From: CBDCNP01 sp965222425 | GTDB lineage: Bacteria > Acidobacteriota > Vicinamibacteria > Marinacidobacterales > DATDRI01 | Assembly (NCBI GenBank): GCA_965222425.1 | Contig: CBDCTW010000010.1 | Location: 1 to 64,000 of the forward strand | DNA: 64,000 nucleotides | Reading direction: 5' to 3' | Shown: piece after piece, positions 43,707-52,231 of the stretch | How the letters are laid out: every line of letters starts with the position of its first letter | How positions within the stretch are numbered: the stretch's first letter is position 1 | Notes under the pieces: generated by a model | What the model saw: only the letters and a program-made list of their open reading frames with translations | What the model was told of the DNA's origin: nothing | Database searches by the model: none | Made by a program: the position numbers and the translations under genes

Positions 43707-43889
43707 CTAGCGGATGTCTAGGTAGAGCCGGTGCGTCGTTGCCCGACCTGTCTCCCGACAACGCCCGCAGAGCCGCTGATACTTCTCCCAGCCCCGGCGG
43801 GTCCATCGGCTGAACCGCTGCCAGCAGGCTACGCAGGTCCTCTGGACGAGGACACACCCGGGAGGGCGTTGCGTTGGCTTGATCCGCAT
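43707..43889 (-). CDS. Possible small zinc-ribbon protein
   Basis: A 60-codon frame with two CxxC pairs (RTCVACWQRF and LCGRCRETG) about 20 residues apart, the spacing of a zinc ribbon, in a basic context. AAGG precedes the ATG by a few bases. No homologue is recognised and the surroundings (43576-44171, about 600 bp) contain no other supported gene, so it may be a relic or chance frame. Confidence 0.3.
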   Translation of the reverse strand: MRIKPTQRPPGCVLVQRTCVACWQRFSRWTRRGWEKYQRLCGRCRETGRATTHRLYLDIR

Positions 43890-44312
43890 GCCTTAATTCT
43901 ACCGTGACCAGTCCCCAACCTCCCTCGTAGGCAAAACCAGCTACTCTCCTTCACTCGCCAAGATATACCCACTCCAACTTCCGACGCTCCGCGCTGTTGA
44001 GTCCAGTGAAAGAGTCCCTCTCGATGTGCTCCTGCCTCGAAAAGGCGTAGGGGGTACGGCACGGGGGCATGCCGCAGAGAAAAGCCCGCGGCGCGACAAG
44101 ATTTGGTATCTACGTGAATCGAGAATGGTAAGTGGGGGTTTCGTAGTGAGGCTGGTAAGGAGAACGACGAAATGGGACCAACCAAGATTGCTCTATTGAT
44201 TCTTCTGGCTGGAGTCTCGCTTGGATTCGGGCTCAGGTTTGGCGCCGGTAACGACACAGTTTTGTCGATAAACTCAACCTTTTGAACCGCCCCGGGTTTT
44301 CCGGAGAGTGTT

Positions 44313-45230
44313 TTAGTTGAGTATCGCCATCTCTAGCGAGCCTTCCTGCGACCGATAGTAGTTCATCTCGTACTCGACGGGGGCGACATTTCCGATCGGC
44401 CCCAAGAGTCGTTGCGTGTTGTACCAATGCACCCACTCGAGGGTGGCGAACTCGACGTCCTCAGGACCACGCCAGGGCCCACGTCGACGGATCACCTCGG
44501 TCTTGTAGAGGCCGATGATGGATTCAGCCAAAGCGTTATCGTAAGAGTCGCCTCGGCTGCCGACGGACGGCTCAATACCCGCCTCGGCGAGCCGCTCGGT
44601 GTAACGGATCGAGACGTACTGCACGCCGCGATCGCTGTGATGCACCAATGGGTGTTCTGGGTCTAGTCGGCGCTCGTGTAGCGCCTGCTCCAACGCATCG
44701 AGAGCGATGCCGGCAGTCAACGATGTCGTCGCTCGCCAACCGACGATGAGTCGAGCGAAGACGTCGATGACGAAGGCGACGTACACGAAGCCGCGCCACG
44801 TAGCGATGTAGGTCAGGTCCGAAACCCAGAGCTCGTTCGGGCGTGTGGCGTTGAAGTCGCGCTCCACGAGGTCCATCGGGCGAGCGCCGCTCGAATCCGG
44901 CTTCGTCGTCTTGAATCGACGTCCACGGACCGCCCCCTGGAGGCCCATTTCACGCATCAGACGGGCCACCGTGCATCGAGCCACGTCGCGGCCCTCACGG
45001 CACAGCTGACGCCAGACCTTGCGCACGCCATACACGTCAAAGTTCTCTTGCCGTACACGACGAATCTCGCCGCGGAGTTGGACGTCGCGCTTCGCTCTCG
45101 CTGGCAGGCGGCTTGGGTCCTTCTCTCGCGCTTTCTGCTCGTAATAGGTCGACGGGGCGATCGGAAGCATCCGGCAGATCGGCTCGACCCCGTAACTCTC
45201 ACGGTTCGCGTCCACGAACAACACACTCAC
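44313..45230 (-). CDS. IS3-family transposase OrfB (intact)
   Basis: A 305-residue integrase-type transposase. N-terminal helical HTH_21-like part (RESYGVEPICRMLPIAPSTY; FDVYGVRKVWRQLCREGRDV), then the rve domain with the DDE residues in WVSDLTYIATW, VHHSDRGVQYVS and NALAESIIGLYKTEVI. The start is GTG 45230, overlapping the orfA stop (GTGA). In many IS3 elements OrfAB is made by frameshifting; here coupled reinitiation at the overlap is the visible option. Confidence 0.93.
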   Translation of the reverse strand: MSVLFVDANRESYGVEPICRMLPIAPSTYYEQKAREKDPSRLPARAKRDVQLRGEIRRVRQENFDVYGVRKVWRQLCREGRDVARCTVARLMREMGLQGAVRGRRFKTTKPDSSGARPMDLVERDFNATRPNELWVSDLTYIATWRGFVYVAFVIDVFARLIVGWRATTSLTAGIALDALEQALHERRLDPEHPLVHHSDRGVQYVSIRYTERLAEAGIEPSVGSRGDSYDNALAESIIGLYKTEVIRRRGPWRGPEDVEFATLEWVHWYNTQRLLGPIGNVAPVEYEMNYYRSQEGSLEMAILN

Positions 45231-45547
45231 CTCGGTCGGCGGTCGAGCTCCGCCTGGGCGAAAAACGCCGACGCCTTGCGAAGGATCTCGTTCGCCCGCT
45301 TGAGCTCACGGTTCTCTCGCTCAAGCTCCTTCAGCCGCTGACGCTCGTCCGTCGTCAGTCCCGCTCGTTTCCCAGCATCACGCTCTGCTCGACGCACCCA
45401 CGTGCGTAGCGTTTCCCGCGTACAGTCAATCTTCGACGCAATCGATGAGATCGCTGACCACTGAGATTCGTGCTGAGCCTGCTGGTCGAAAACCATCCGC
45501 ACTGCGCGCTCTTTTACCTCCGGTGAATACCTGCTTCGTCTTGTCAT
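45227..45547 (-). CDS. IS3-family OrfA (helix-turn-helix protein)
   Basis: A 106-residue protein starting MTRRSRYSPEVKERAVRMVF, a HTH_Tnp_1 domain that binds the IS ends. It is followed by a leucine-zipper-like coiled coil (RLKELERENRELKRANEILR) and the tail ASAFFAQAELDRRPR, standard for this IS3 branch. Identical in length to the OrfA of copy 2. Confidence 0.93.
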   Translation of the reverse strand: MTRRSRYSPEVKERAVRMVFDQQAQHESQWSAISSIASKIDCTRETLRTWVRRAERDAGKRAGLTTDERQRLKELERENRELKRANEILRKASAFFAQAELDRRPR

Positions 45548-45812
45548 GACTCCATCCTCTCAAGAGTTGGAGTCTCCGGGAAACCCGGGGGCGGTTCACT
45601 TTGTCGAGCGACACTGGCTCACAAACGAGCTGCGCTTTTGCTATCGGAAGGGCTGGTTTGTTCGCTGTGAAAGCTGGCACAACCTCGTGGGCGGCCATAA
45701 GCTTTTTCTACCTGACCGCTGACTTGGGCCGATCGTCGAGCGGCTGTTTGTTGTCACTGACGGTGGCGGTGAGTTGACGAGCGAGGAATTGGACGAGGTG
45801 TTGGAACGCTAG

Positions 45813-46349
45813 GGCGTCACGCCACCCGGGTATGTGCGCTGAAGCATGCTTTCGATGGCGTGCTCGGCCCGCGAACGATCTTGGGAGTTGGCCGGGAGGG
45901 CGGGGAGTCGTTCAAGACTTGGCTCCATACGCGCCTCCTTTCGTCTACCTGAGATAGACGAAAAAAGCGGTGGTGAGCCTCCCTGGCGATCTGTCCAACT
46001 GGGTAACGCCCTCTCCCCCTGCCAATCCTGAGGATCCCCACGCTTTTTAACCATTAATAACTGCGGTATTCTACCGCCGCGCTGAAGGGTTTGGACTTCC
46101 CAAAGTACGAAAGCTTTGTCGGGCCTCCAAACCTCCGAGAAGCGGATCAAGATGAACGCCGAGCCCCAACCTCTCCAAAATTCCCCTCCCCTGAGCCCAT
46201 CCTGTCTCTCTCCCTCTCTGGAGTCTTCATCCTTTCAGACCACTTCCTCGCCCTCTAGAGTCTAATTTCCGCCGTGCCAAGTGTCTCATCATCATAGGCA
46301 CAGAGGGGGCCCCCGGGGGACTCTGGTTTCGGCGTGAAAGTTCTTGCTC
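45813..46349. other. Region without a supported gene
   Basis: About 540 bp between the IS3-split gene and the arylsulfatase promoter. Minus-strand frames of 74 and 113 codons overlap each other here, but neither has a recognisable domain, signal peptide or ribosome-binding site, so neither is called. Composition is more T/C-rich and irregular than the flanking genes. Confidence 0.5.
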
Positions 46350-46378
46350 TTGACAGCTCGGGTTTCGAGGGGTATACG
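46350..46378 (+). promoter_or_regulatory. Promoter for the arylsulfatase gene
   Basis: A consensus TTGACA (46350-46355), a 17-bp spacer and TATACG (46373-46378) precede the sulfatase start by 71 bp. Confidence 0.6.
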
Positions 46379-46449
46379 GAAATCAGGGCCGACATCATGG
46401 TCGGGCCAGTTATTTCCAGACAGCCAATACTTGCTCGGGGGAACGTAGG

Positions 46450-47850
46450 ATGAAAACTCGGATTGCGATCACCGTTGCCGCTCTGGCGGTGCTCGCGACA
46501 ACTGTCTCGGCTCAACCATCCAAACCCAACATCGTGTACATCCTCGTCGACAACTGGGGCTGGGGCGACATCCGCATCCAGGGTGGCTCGGTGCCGACGC
46601 CGCGCATCGATGCTCTCGCCCAGGAAGGGCTGCGCCTCACCAACTTCAACGTGGAGACCCAGTGCACACCCACTCGCTCGGCCATCATGACCGGCCGGCT
46701 TCCGATTCGTTCGGGGACCCACCAGGTGACGTACGGCATGCCTTACGGCCTGGCGCTCTGGGAGTACACGCTACCGGAGTTGCTTGCCGACGCCGGCTAC
46801 GCCACCGCGCATTTCGGGAAATGGCATCTCGGCGACGTGGAGGGTCGACTTCCAACCGACCAAGGCTTCGACGAGTGGTTCGGGATCAAGAACTCCAGCG
46901 ACGAGGCAGGCTACTCATCGACTCCGCAGTTCGACCCGGAGGTCTTTCCCCAGCCCTACATCTGGGAAGGCGTTTCGGGAAAACCTTCCACAAAGGTAAG
47001 GCCGTTCAACCTGGAGAGTCGCAAAACGATCGATCGAGGGATCGTGGAGCGGTCGGAAGCCTTTATCGAGGCGCAGGCAGGCGGTGGACGGCCCTTCTTT
47101 CTCTACATGGCTGTGACCCAGGTACACCCGCCTTACGGTCATCATCCCGATTTCGACAACGCGTCCGGAACGGGAATCTACGGCGACGTCCTCATGGAGG
47201 TTGACTACAACGTCGGTCGCATCCTGGACAAGCTACAAGCGGCCGGCATCGAGGACGACACCATCGTGATCCTCTCGGGGGACAACGGGACCGTTCCGGA
47301 CGGCATGGGCGGCGGGTCGAACGGACCGTGGCGCGGCGGTTTCACCGGCTACGAAGGCGGCGTGCGCACGGTGGCCATGGTCCGATGGCCGGGATACATC
47401 GAGGCGAGGCGCGTGTCCGATGCGATCTTCGCGAGTCTGGATTGGATGCCGACGTTGGCTCACCTGGTCGGTGAGGAAGGGCGGATACCGACCGACCGGC
47501 CGATCGACGGCGTCAATCAGGCAGACTTCCTCCTCGGCAAACAGGAGACATCCAACCGGGAATACGTTCTCTGCTATATCGGAGCGGAACTGGCTTCGGT
47601 GAAATGGCGAACCTTCAAGATTCACTTCAAGACGTACGAGAGCCTCTGGGCACCCGCTCAGACCTATCAGTTCCCTCGGGTCTACGACGTCGCCAACGAT
47701 CCAGGAGAGGTGACCAACTTGATGCATTCCCCACTCGCCATCTACTCGTGGGTCTACGGGCCGATGAGAACGATCCTCAACGAGAAGGCGAAGAGCATGC
47801 AGGAGTTCCCCAACATTAAGCCGGGTGAGGAGTTTACCGGATACGAGTAG
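46450..47850 (+). CDS. Secreted arylsulfatase (formylglycine-dependent type)
   Basis: A 466-residue enzyme with a signal peptide (TVAALAVLATTVSAQ) and the sulfatase fold: PNIVYILVDNWGWGD (metal-binding aspartates), the modification motif CTPTRSAIMTGR with Cys72, FGKWHLGD, and SGDNGTVPDGMGG for the second metal site. The C-x-P-x-R motif needs conversion of the cysteine to formylglycine by a maturase not seen in this window. Likely periplasmic, cutting sulfate from an organic ester. It is unrelated to the sulfatase-TPR lipoprotein at 35000 except by fold. Confidence 0.93.
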   Translation: MKTRIAITVAALAVLATTVSAQPSKPNIVYILVDNWGWGDIRIQGGSVPTPRIDALAQEGLRLTNFNVETQCTPTRSAIMTGRLPIRSGTHQVTYGMPYGLALWEYTLPELLADAGYATAHFGKWHLGDVEGRLPTDQGFDEWFGIKNSSDEAGYSSTPQFDPEVFPQPYIWEGVSGKPSTKVRPFNLESRKTIDRGIVERSEAFIEAQAGGGRPFFLYMAVTQVHPPYGHHPDFDNASGTGIYGDVLMEVDYNVGRILDKLQAAGIEDDTIVILSGDNGTVPDGMGGGSNGPWRGGFTGYEGGVRTVAMVRWPGYIEARRVSDAIFASLDWMPTLAHLVGEEGRIPTDRPIDGVNQADFLLGKQETSNREYVLCYIGAELASVKWRTFKIHFKTYESLWAPAQTYQFPRVYDVANDPGEVTNLMHSPLAIYSWVYGPMRTILNEKAKSMQEFPNIKPGEEFTGYE

Positions 47851-47865
47851 CCGGCGCGGTCGTTC

Positions 47866-48326
47866 GCGGGCTCTACCGGGAAGGCAAGACGACTCTTTGC
47901 CCAGGTTGGGACGAGAAGGTCGATGATGCGGAGAAGGCGGCGGCTCGAGCTGAATCTAAGTTTGAGAAAGAAGTCATCGAGCGGCTCGTTGCTGCTGGAT
48001 ATAGGGTACATTCGCAAGTCCCGGTCGGTGGCCATCTGTTCGACATAGTCGTTCACGGACAAGAGAGTCGCGTGGCGATCGAGTGCGAGGGTCAGTTCTA
48101 CCATGTCGAAAAGGTACCCAACGAAATGGCGAGGCAAGCGATTCTAGAGCACGAAGCGATTCCAGAGCGCCTCGGATGGAGCTTCATCAGGATCCGCGCT
48201 TCGAGTTTCTATAGAGATCCCCAAGGCACGATGAAATGGGTGTGCAAGAAGCTGATCTCGATAGGGGTGGAGCCTATCGGTACCGAAGTTGAAACTTCTG
48301 GGGTCAATGGAGAGCCTTCGATCTAG
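47866..48326 (+). pseudogene. 5'-truncated restriction-endonuclease-like domain of a helicase-nuclease
   Basis: The frame is open from just after the arylsulfatase stop but contains no ATG, GTG or TTG before GTG 48072, which lies inside the domain. It encodes RAESKFEKEVIERLVAAGYR, VHSQVPVGGHLFDIVVHGQE, VAIECEGQFYHVEKVPNEMA, RQAILEHEAIPERLGWSFIR and IRASSFYRDPQGTMKWV, the REase/DUF559-like core (D, ExE) found at the C-terminus of large DNA2/UvrD-like helicase-nucleases. Only this tail remains, joined directly to the sulfatase gene, so it is a deletion relic rather than an expressed gene. Confidence 0.7.
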
Positions 48327-48338
48327 CAAGGTCGCGTC

Positions 48339-48719
48339 GTGATGGTGCGATATCCACTCGTTATCCCAGCGGGAACGGCGGCAGTGCTCCTACTCGCCGC
48401 TCTGGCACCGTGGCCCTACGGTTACTTCGTTTTTCTTCGATGGGTCGTGTGTTTGGCGGCGCTACTGGTGGTTTTCCGTGCGCACGAGATTGAGCGTGCC
48501 TGGGCCGTTTGGACCTTGGGGTTGGTAGCTATTTTGTTCAATCCCTTGCTCCCAATATATCTGACCCGAGAGCTGTGGGCCCCGATTGACGTACTGACCG
48601 CGGTTTTATTTGGCGTTGCCATCGTCACGCTCCGGGAGAAGGCGAGGGCCGAGACACCAAAGCAGAAGCAAGAATCACGAAGCCGCAGACATTCAGGGAC
48701 TCGCTCCACTGCAGGTTAG
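48339..48719 (+). CDS. Small membrane protein (DUF6804-like)
   Basis: A 126-residue protein with four hydrophobic segments (VIPAGTAAVLLLAALAPWPY, FVFLRWVVCLAALLVVF, AVWTLGLVAILFNPLLPIYL, DVLTAVLFGVAIVTL) and a basic tail. The YGYFVFLRW pattern resembles the small DUF6804-type membrane family; this is recalled from pattern only. Function unknown. It follows the nuclease relic by 12 bp. Confidence 0.6.
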   Translation: MMVRYPLVIPAGTAAVLLLAALAPWPYGYFVFLRWVVCLAALLVVFRAHEIERAWAVWTLGLVAILFNPLLPIYLTRELWAPIDVLTAVLFGVAIVTLREKARAETPKQKQESRSRRHSGTRSTAG

Positions 48720-48865
48720 CCGCCGTGGGGGACGTGAGCTTTTCTATCGCCGGGCGACCAGATGACGGTAGCTGACGTTGCGACCGAGCTGACGTTCGCC
48801 GCAGCACCGTGCGGTTGCCGCATACTCCCTGCTATCCTTTGGTGGCGACCGAAGGAGGGCCGTGC

Positions 48866-49101
48866 GTGACACTTAGCAGCTTACTCGCGATTTCTTGCCG
48901 CAACGGCGTGGAGTTCCGCAACCGAGCCAACTTGGTGTTGGTCCGCGTTAGCGAACTGGCGGCTCACTCCCTTGCCGCACTAGTCGCGGCGACGACCCTT
49001 TTGAGCATCGCAACGGGCGCGGCTGCGAACGCCCAACCGTTCAGCCAAGGAGCGGCACAGAGGGCAGAATCGTCGCTTAACGATCCTGTTTCGCAATTCT
49101 G
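48866..49101 (+). pseudogene. Exported protein truncated by IS256-type copy 2
   Basis: GTG 48866, seven bases after AAGGAGG, opens a frame with an N-terminal region and a hydrophobic signal-like stretch (SLAALVAATTLLSIATGAAA) ending in a NAQ-type cleavage site. The mature part (PFSQGAAQRAESSLNDPVSQ) is cut off by the left end of the IS at 49102. The sequence to the right of the element does not obviously continue the protein, and there is no target duplication, so the 3' part may have been deleted. Confidence 0.55.
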
Positions 49102-50162
49102 GGATGTCCCGGCCGCTGTTGAATTTGGTCGGGTAGCGGCGGCACCTGTGAATACTCTTAGGCAGCAAACTCATCGCTGTCAAGAGATTTCTGTTTGCTT
49201 CTAAGCGCGTGAACGAGAGCGCCCATATGGCGATAGCCTTTGATACGCCGGAACTTTTTCTGCGCGGTGACGACGCCAGGAGCGGTCCATCGGCGAACCA
49301 TGGAAGGACTCTTCCAACGCTTGACGTTTCTCGATACTCTGCGAATGGTTCCGTTGAGATTCTCAATGGCGTTCGTCGTGGCAAGAGACTGGCGAAGTAA
49401 GGCGGGCGGCGCGAGCTTCACGACCGTGAGTGTTTCTTCCATCCCTTCACGAAGGCTTCCGGCAGCTTCGTCGTAGCCGTTTCGCTCGAGCCACGACACC
49501 AATGCCTGAAGTCGCTTGCGCGCCTTGTCGGCACTCTTGCACTTGTAGGCTTCCTTCATCGTCTGGAGCACGTAGGCGTGACGAGACTTGGGAAGGTACG
49601 AGCGAAGATTTCGGAGTTTATGGATCTGGCACCTTTGGATGACCGCGAGGTCCCCCAAAACGTCGACGAGTGCCTTGCGGATGCCTTTGCCTCCGTCCAC
49701 TACGCAGAGAATCGACTCATCGACGCGCAAGCCTCGCTCGAGAAGGTCCTGCAACATCGCGGTGCACATCCGAGAGTTCTCCGTCGAGCCCAGCCATATA
49801 CCCAGGGGCACCTTCGTTCCATCTATTGTGATACCTAGAGTTACGACGACGGTCTGTCCGGCCACCTCAAGGCCATCCAGCATCAGTGCCGCAAGCTCGA
49901 ACTCCTCTAGCCGCCGAGACAGGTATTCCTCGAGCTTTTTAGTCGTCTGGCTCACGAGGTGACGGCTGGCGGCACTCTTACTCGTGCCACGAGACTTCAA
50001 CTTGGCCGCGGGTTTGTCCAGACTCGATTCGTAATTTCGGGTCGATACGCCCACCAAGATCTGATTCAACACTCGCTCTGGAAGCGGGTCTTCTTCGCGG
50101 AAGGCTTCGAAGTGAACCGCCCCGGGTTTCCCGGAGACTCCAACTCTTGAGAGGATGGAGTC

Positions 50163-50483
50163 ATGACAAGACGAAGCAGGTATTCACCGGAGGTAAAAGA
50201 GCGCGCAGTGCGGATGGTTTTCGACCAGCAGGCTCAGCACGAATCTCAGTGGTCAGCGATCTCATCGATTGCGTCGAAGATTGACTGTACGCGGGAAACG
50301 CTACGCACGTGGGTGCGTCGAGCAGAGCGTGATGCTGGGAAACGAGCGGGACTGACGACGGACGAGCGTCAGCGGCTGAAGGAGCTTGAGCGAGAGAACC
50401 GTGAGCTCAAGCGGGCGAACGAGATCCTTCGCAAGGCGTCGGCGTTTTTCGCCCAGGCGGAGCTCGACCGCCGACCGAGGTGA
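50163..50483 (+). CDS. IS3-family OrfA (copy 2)
   Basis: A 106-residue HTH/coiled-coil protein whose sequence matches the OrfA of copy 1 (MTRRSRYSPEVKERAVRMVF ... AELDRRPR). Complete, and overlapping orfB at the GTGA/ATG junction (50480-50483). Confidence 0.92.
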   Translation: MTRRSRYSPEVKERAVRMVFDQQAQHESQWSAISSIASKIDCTRETLRTWVRRAERDAGKRAGLTTDERQRLKELERENRELKRANEILRKASAFFAQAELDRRPR

Positions 50484-51397
50484 ATGTGTTGTTCGTGGAC
50501 GCGAACCGTGAGAGTTACGGGGTCGAGCCGATCTGCCGGATGCTTCCGATCGCCCCGTCGACCTATTACGAGCAGAAAGCGCGAGAGAAGGACCCAAGCC
50601 GCCTGCCAGCGAGAGCGAAGCGCGACGTCCAACTCCGCGGCGAGATTCGTCGTGTACGGCAAGAGAACTTTGACGTGTATGGCGTGCGCAAGGTTTGGCG
50701 TCAGCTGTGCCGTGAGGGCCGCGACGTGGCTCGATGCACGGTGGCCCGTCTGATGCGTGAAATGGGCCTCTAGGGGGCGGTCCGTGGACGTCGATTCAAG
50801 ACGACGAAGCCGGATTCGAGCGGCGCTCGCCCGATGGACCTCGTGGAGCGCGACTTCAACGCCACACGCCCGAACGAGCTCTGGGTTTCGGACCTAACCT
50901 ACATCGCCACGTGGCGCGGCTTCGTGTACGTCGCCTTCGTCATCGACGTCTTCGCTCGACTCATCGTCGGTTGGCGAGCGACGACATCGTTGACTGCCGG
51001 CATCGCTCTCGATGCGTTGGAGCAGGCGCTGCACGAGCGCCGACTAGACCCAGAAGATCCATTGGTGCATCACAGCGATCGCGGCGTGCAGTACGTCTCG
51101 ATCCGTTACACCGAGCGGCTCGCCGAGGCGGGTATTGAGCCGTCCGTCGGCAGCCGAGGCGACTCTTACGATAACGCTTTGGCTGAATCCATCATCGGCC
51201 TCTACAAGACCGAGGTGATCCGTCGACGTGGGCCCTGGCGTGGTCCTGAGGACGTCGAGTTCGCCACCCTCGAGTGGGTCCATTGGTACAACACGCAACG
51301 ACTCTTGGGGCCGATCGGAAATGTCGCCCCCGTCGAGTACGAGATGAACTACTATCGGTCGCAGGAAGGCTCGCTAGAGATGGCGAGACTCAACTAA
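50480..51397 (+). pseudogene. IS3-family OrfB with a nonsense mutation (copy 2)
   Basis: Same as OrfB of copy 1, but the Gln codon CAG after MREMGL is TAG at 50771-50773, a single C-to-T change that ends the protein at 97 residues. The remaining frame (to 51397) with all three DDE motifs stays open and unmutated in length. The start here reads GTGAATGTG, where copy 1 reads GTGAGTGTG. Confidence 0.9.
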
Positions 51398-51875
51398 AAC
51401 AGTCTCCGGAAAACCCGGGGCGGTTCAAAGTGTGGAAGCGACGCCTCCGCGCCCGACTTCGAGCGAACTCGAGGTCGCGACACTTGGATGCGACGACCAC
51501 CGAAGCTCAGCTCTCCGTTCGTGCTCCCCCAGTGGTTATGAGTTCGCTCCTTCTCGTGCTTGCCCTTGAGCCCCGCGATCTCCTCGGCGTCCTCTCTGAG
51601 CAGTAGGTGCAGAGCTGTCAGTCCTTGCTCGTACACCCATTCCGTCAGATCCGCCTTCGTGGCCGCGATCCCAGCTATCATCGGTAGCAGTATCTGACCG
51701 ACTTGGCCAACTACCTTGCCCGTAGGCGAGTGCGTTTGCTTTCTTACTGGCTTCTTTGATTTCCTAGGCATTGGTGGCTCCTTGTCCCCCTCTGGAGACG
51801 GTTTATTGGCAGACCTATTCTTAGGCCGGCCAAGGAGCCGCCGCTACCCCAAATTCAACATCCGGCGGGACATCC

Positions 51876-52084
51876 ACTGCGTGGGATCTCCGTCCACTAG
51901 GGTCGGCCGCTCAGCCATACCACCTCCTCCAATGCCGCCGCCTCCTCCAGCCAAGTTGGCGGGAACCTCTGGCGCCACGGCCGTACAGGAAATCGTTGAC
52001 GCGGCAGAGCGTTATGCACTCGCCGCCGATCCCAACCCCCAACGCGTGGAAGCTCGGGTCTGTACCGTTTACGCCGTGCGCTGA
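51876..52084 (+). other. Possible 3' gene fragment right of IS256-type copy 2
   Basis: A plus-strand frame running out of the IS end encodes a polyproline stretch (IPPPPMPPPPPAKLAG) and EIVDAAERYALAADPNPQRV before a stop at 52082-52084. It has no start of its own outside the IS. It may be the tail of the exported protein truncated at 49101, or of another gene lost by rearrangement. Confidence 0.3.
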
Positions 52085-52090
52085 TTCAAA

Positions 52091-52111
52091 TGGTTGTACG
52101 ACGTACAACCA
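52091..52111. repeat. Perfect 9-bp-arm palindrome
   Basis: TGGTTGTAC-GAC-GTACAACCA. It lies 141 bp past the end of the methyltransferase gene on its downstream side, and just after the fragment ending at 52084. No U-run follows on either strand, so an operator or protein-binding site is as likely as a terminator. Two copies of CCTGGTTACGTT follow within 100 bp. Confidence 0.45.
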
Positions 52112-52231
52112 ATGGGAAAAAACTCCTGGTTACGTTCCCCGAAAGAAACGAAGCCGATTATTCCCACAAAGCAAAACCATAAAAAACCGCAAGGCAAAAC
52201 AATCCCCTGGTTACGTTAGCCCATGTAGTGG

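Larger units (their letters stand above)
44283..45598 (-). mobile_element. IS3-family insertion sequence, copy 1
   Basis: A 1316-bp element bounded by imperfect inverted repeats that start TGAACCGCCCCGGGTTT and continue to CCGGAGA. It ends in the 5'-TG...CA-3' typical of IS3. A 4-bp direct repeat CTTT flanks it (44279-44282 and 45599-45602). It carries overlapping orfA and orfB on the minus strand, both intact, so this copy could still move. It is almost identical to copy 2 at 50113-51427, which lies in the opposite orientation. Confidence 0.92.
44172..45722 (+). pseudogene. Small membrane/exported protein gene split by IS3 copy 1
   Basis: Removing the IS3 element and one copy of the CTTT duplication joins two halves in frame. 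The first (44172-44282) encodes MGPTKIALLILLAGVSLGFG, a signal peptide or membrane anchor, followed by LRFGAGNDTVLSINSTF. The second (45603-45722) encodes VERHWLTNELRFCYRKGWFV and RCESWHNLVGGHKLFLPDR, ending in TGA at 45720. The rebuilt protein has about 77 residues. AAGGAG lies about ten bases before the ATG. After the TGA the same frame stays open for 29 more coding-like codons (to TAG at 45810-45812). No family recognised. Confidence 0.6.
50113..51427 (+). mobile_element. IS3-family insertion sequence, copy 2 (nested in IS256-type copy 2)
   Basis: A 1315-bp element with the TGAACCGCCCCGGGTTT ends, flanked by a 3-bp duplication AAG (50110-50112 and 51428-51430). The uninterrupted target is known from copy 1 of the IS256-type element (CTTCGAAGTGTGGAAG), which proves the insertion point. 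It is nearly identical to IS3 copy 1 and in the opposite orientation. Its orfB carries a stop codon, so movement would need transposase from copy 1. Confidence 0.93.
49158..51771 (-). pseudogene. IS256-family transposase split by IS3 copy 2
   Basis: The N-terminal 113 codons (51771-51431) and the C-terminal part (50112-49158) are the same protein as in copy 1. The C-terminal part keeps the correct frame through QKKFRRIKGYRHMGALVH to SLDSDEFAA, showing the wild-type ending that copy 1 has lost. The DDE motifs all lie in the C-terminal piece, but the N-terminal DNA-binding part is separated by 1.3 kb of IS3. Confidence 0.88.
49102..51875 (-). mobile_element. IS256-family insertion sequence, copy 2, interrupted by IS3
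   Basis: The same element type as 20629-22089, bounded by GGATGTCCCG inverted ends. Without the inserted IS3 and its 3-bp duplication it is 1456 bp, exactly the length of copy 1 minus its extra T. The flanking octamers (CAATTCTG left, ACTGCGTG right) do not match, so there is no target duplication: one flank was lost or recombined. The transposase gene is split by IS3 copy 2 at 50113-51427, so this copy is dead. Confidence 0.9.

Noticed and set aside
45809..46150. 113-codon minus-strand frame
   Set aside because: No domain, no ribosome-binding site, competing overlapping frames; left as unassigned sequence.
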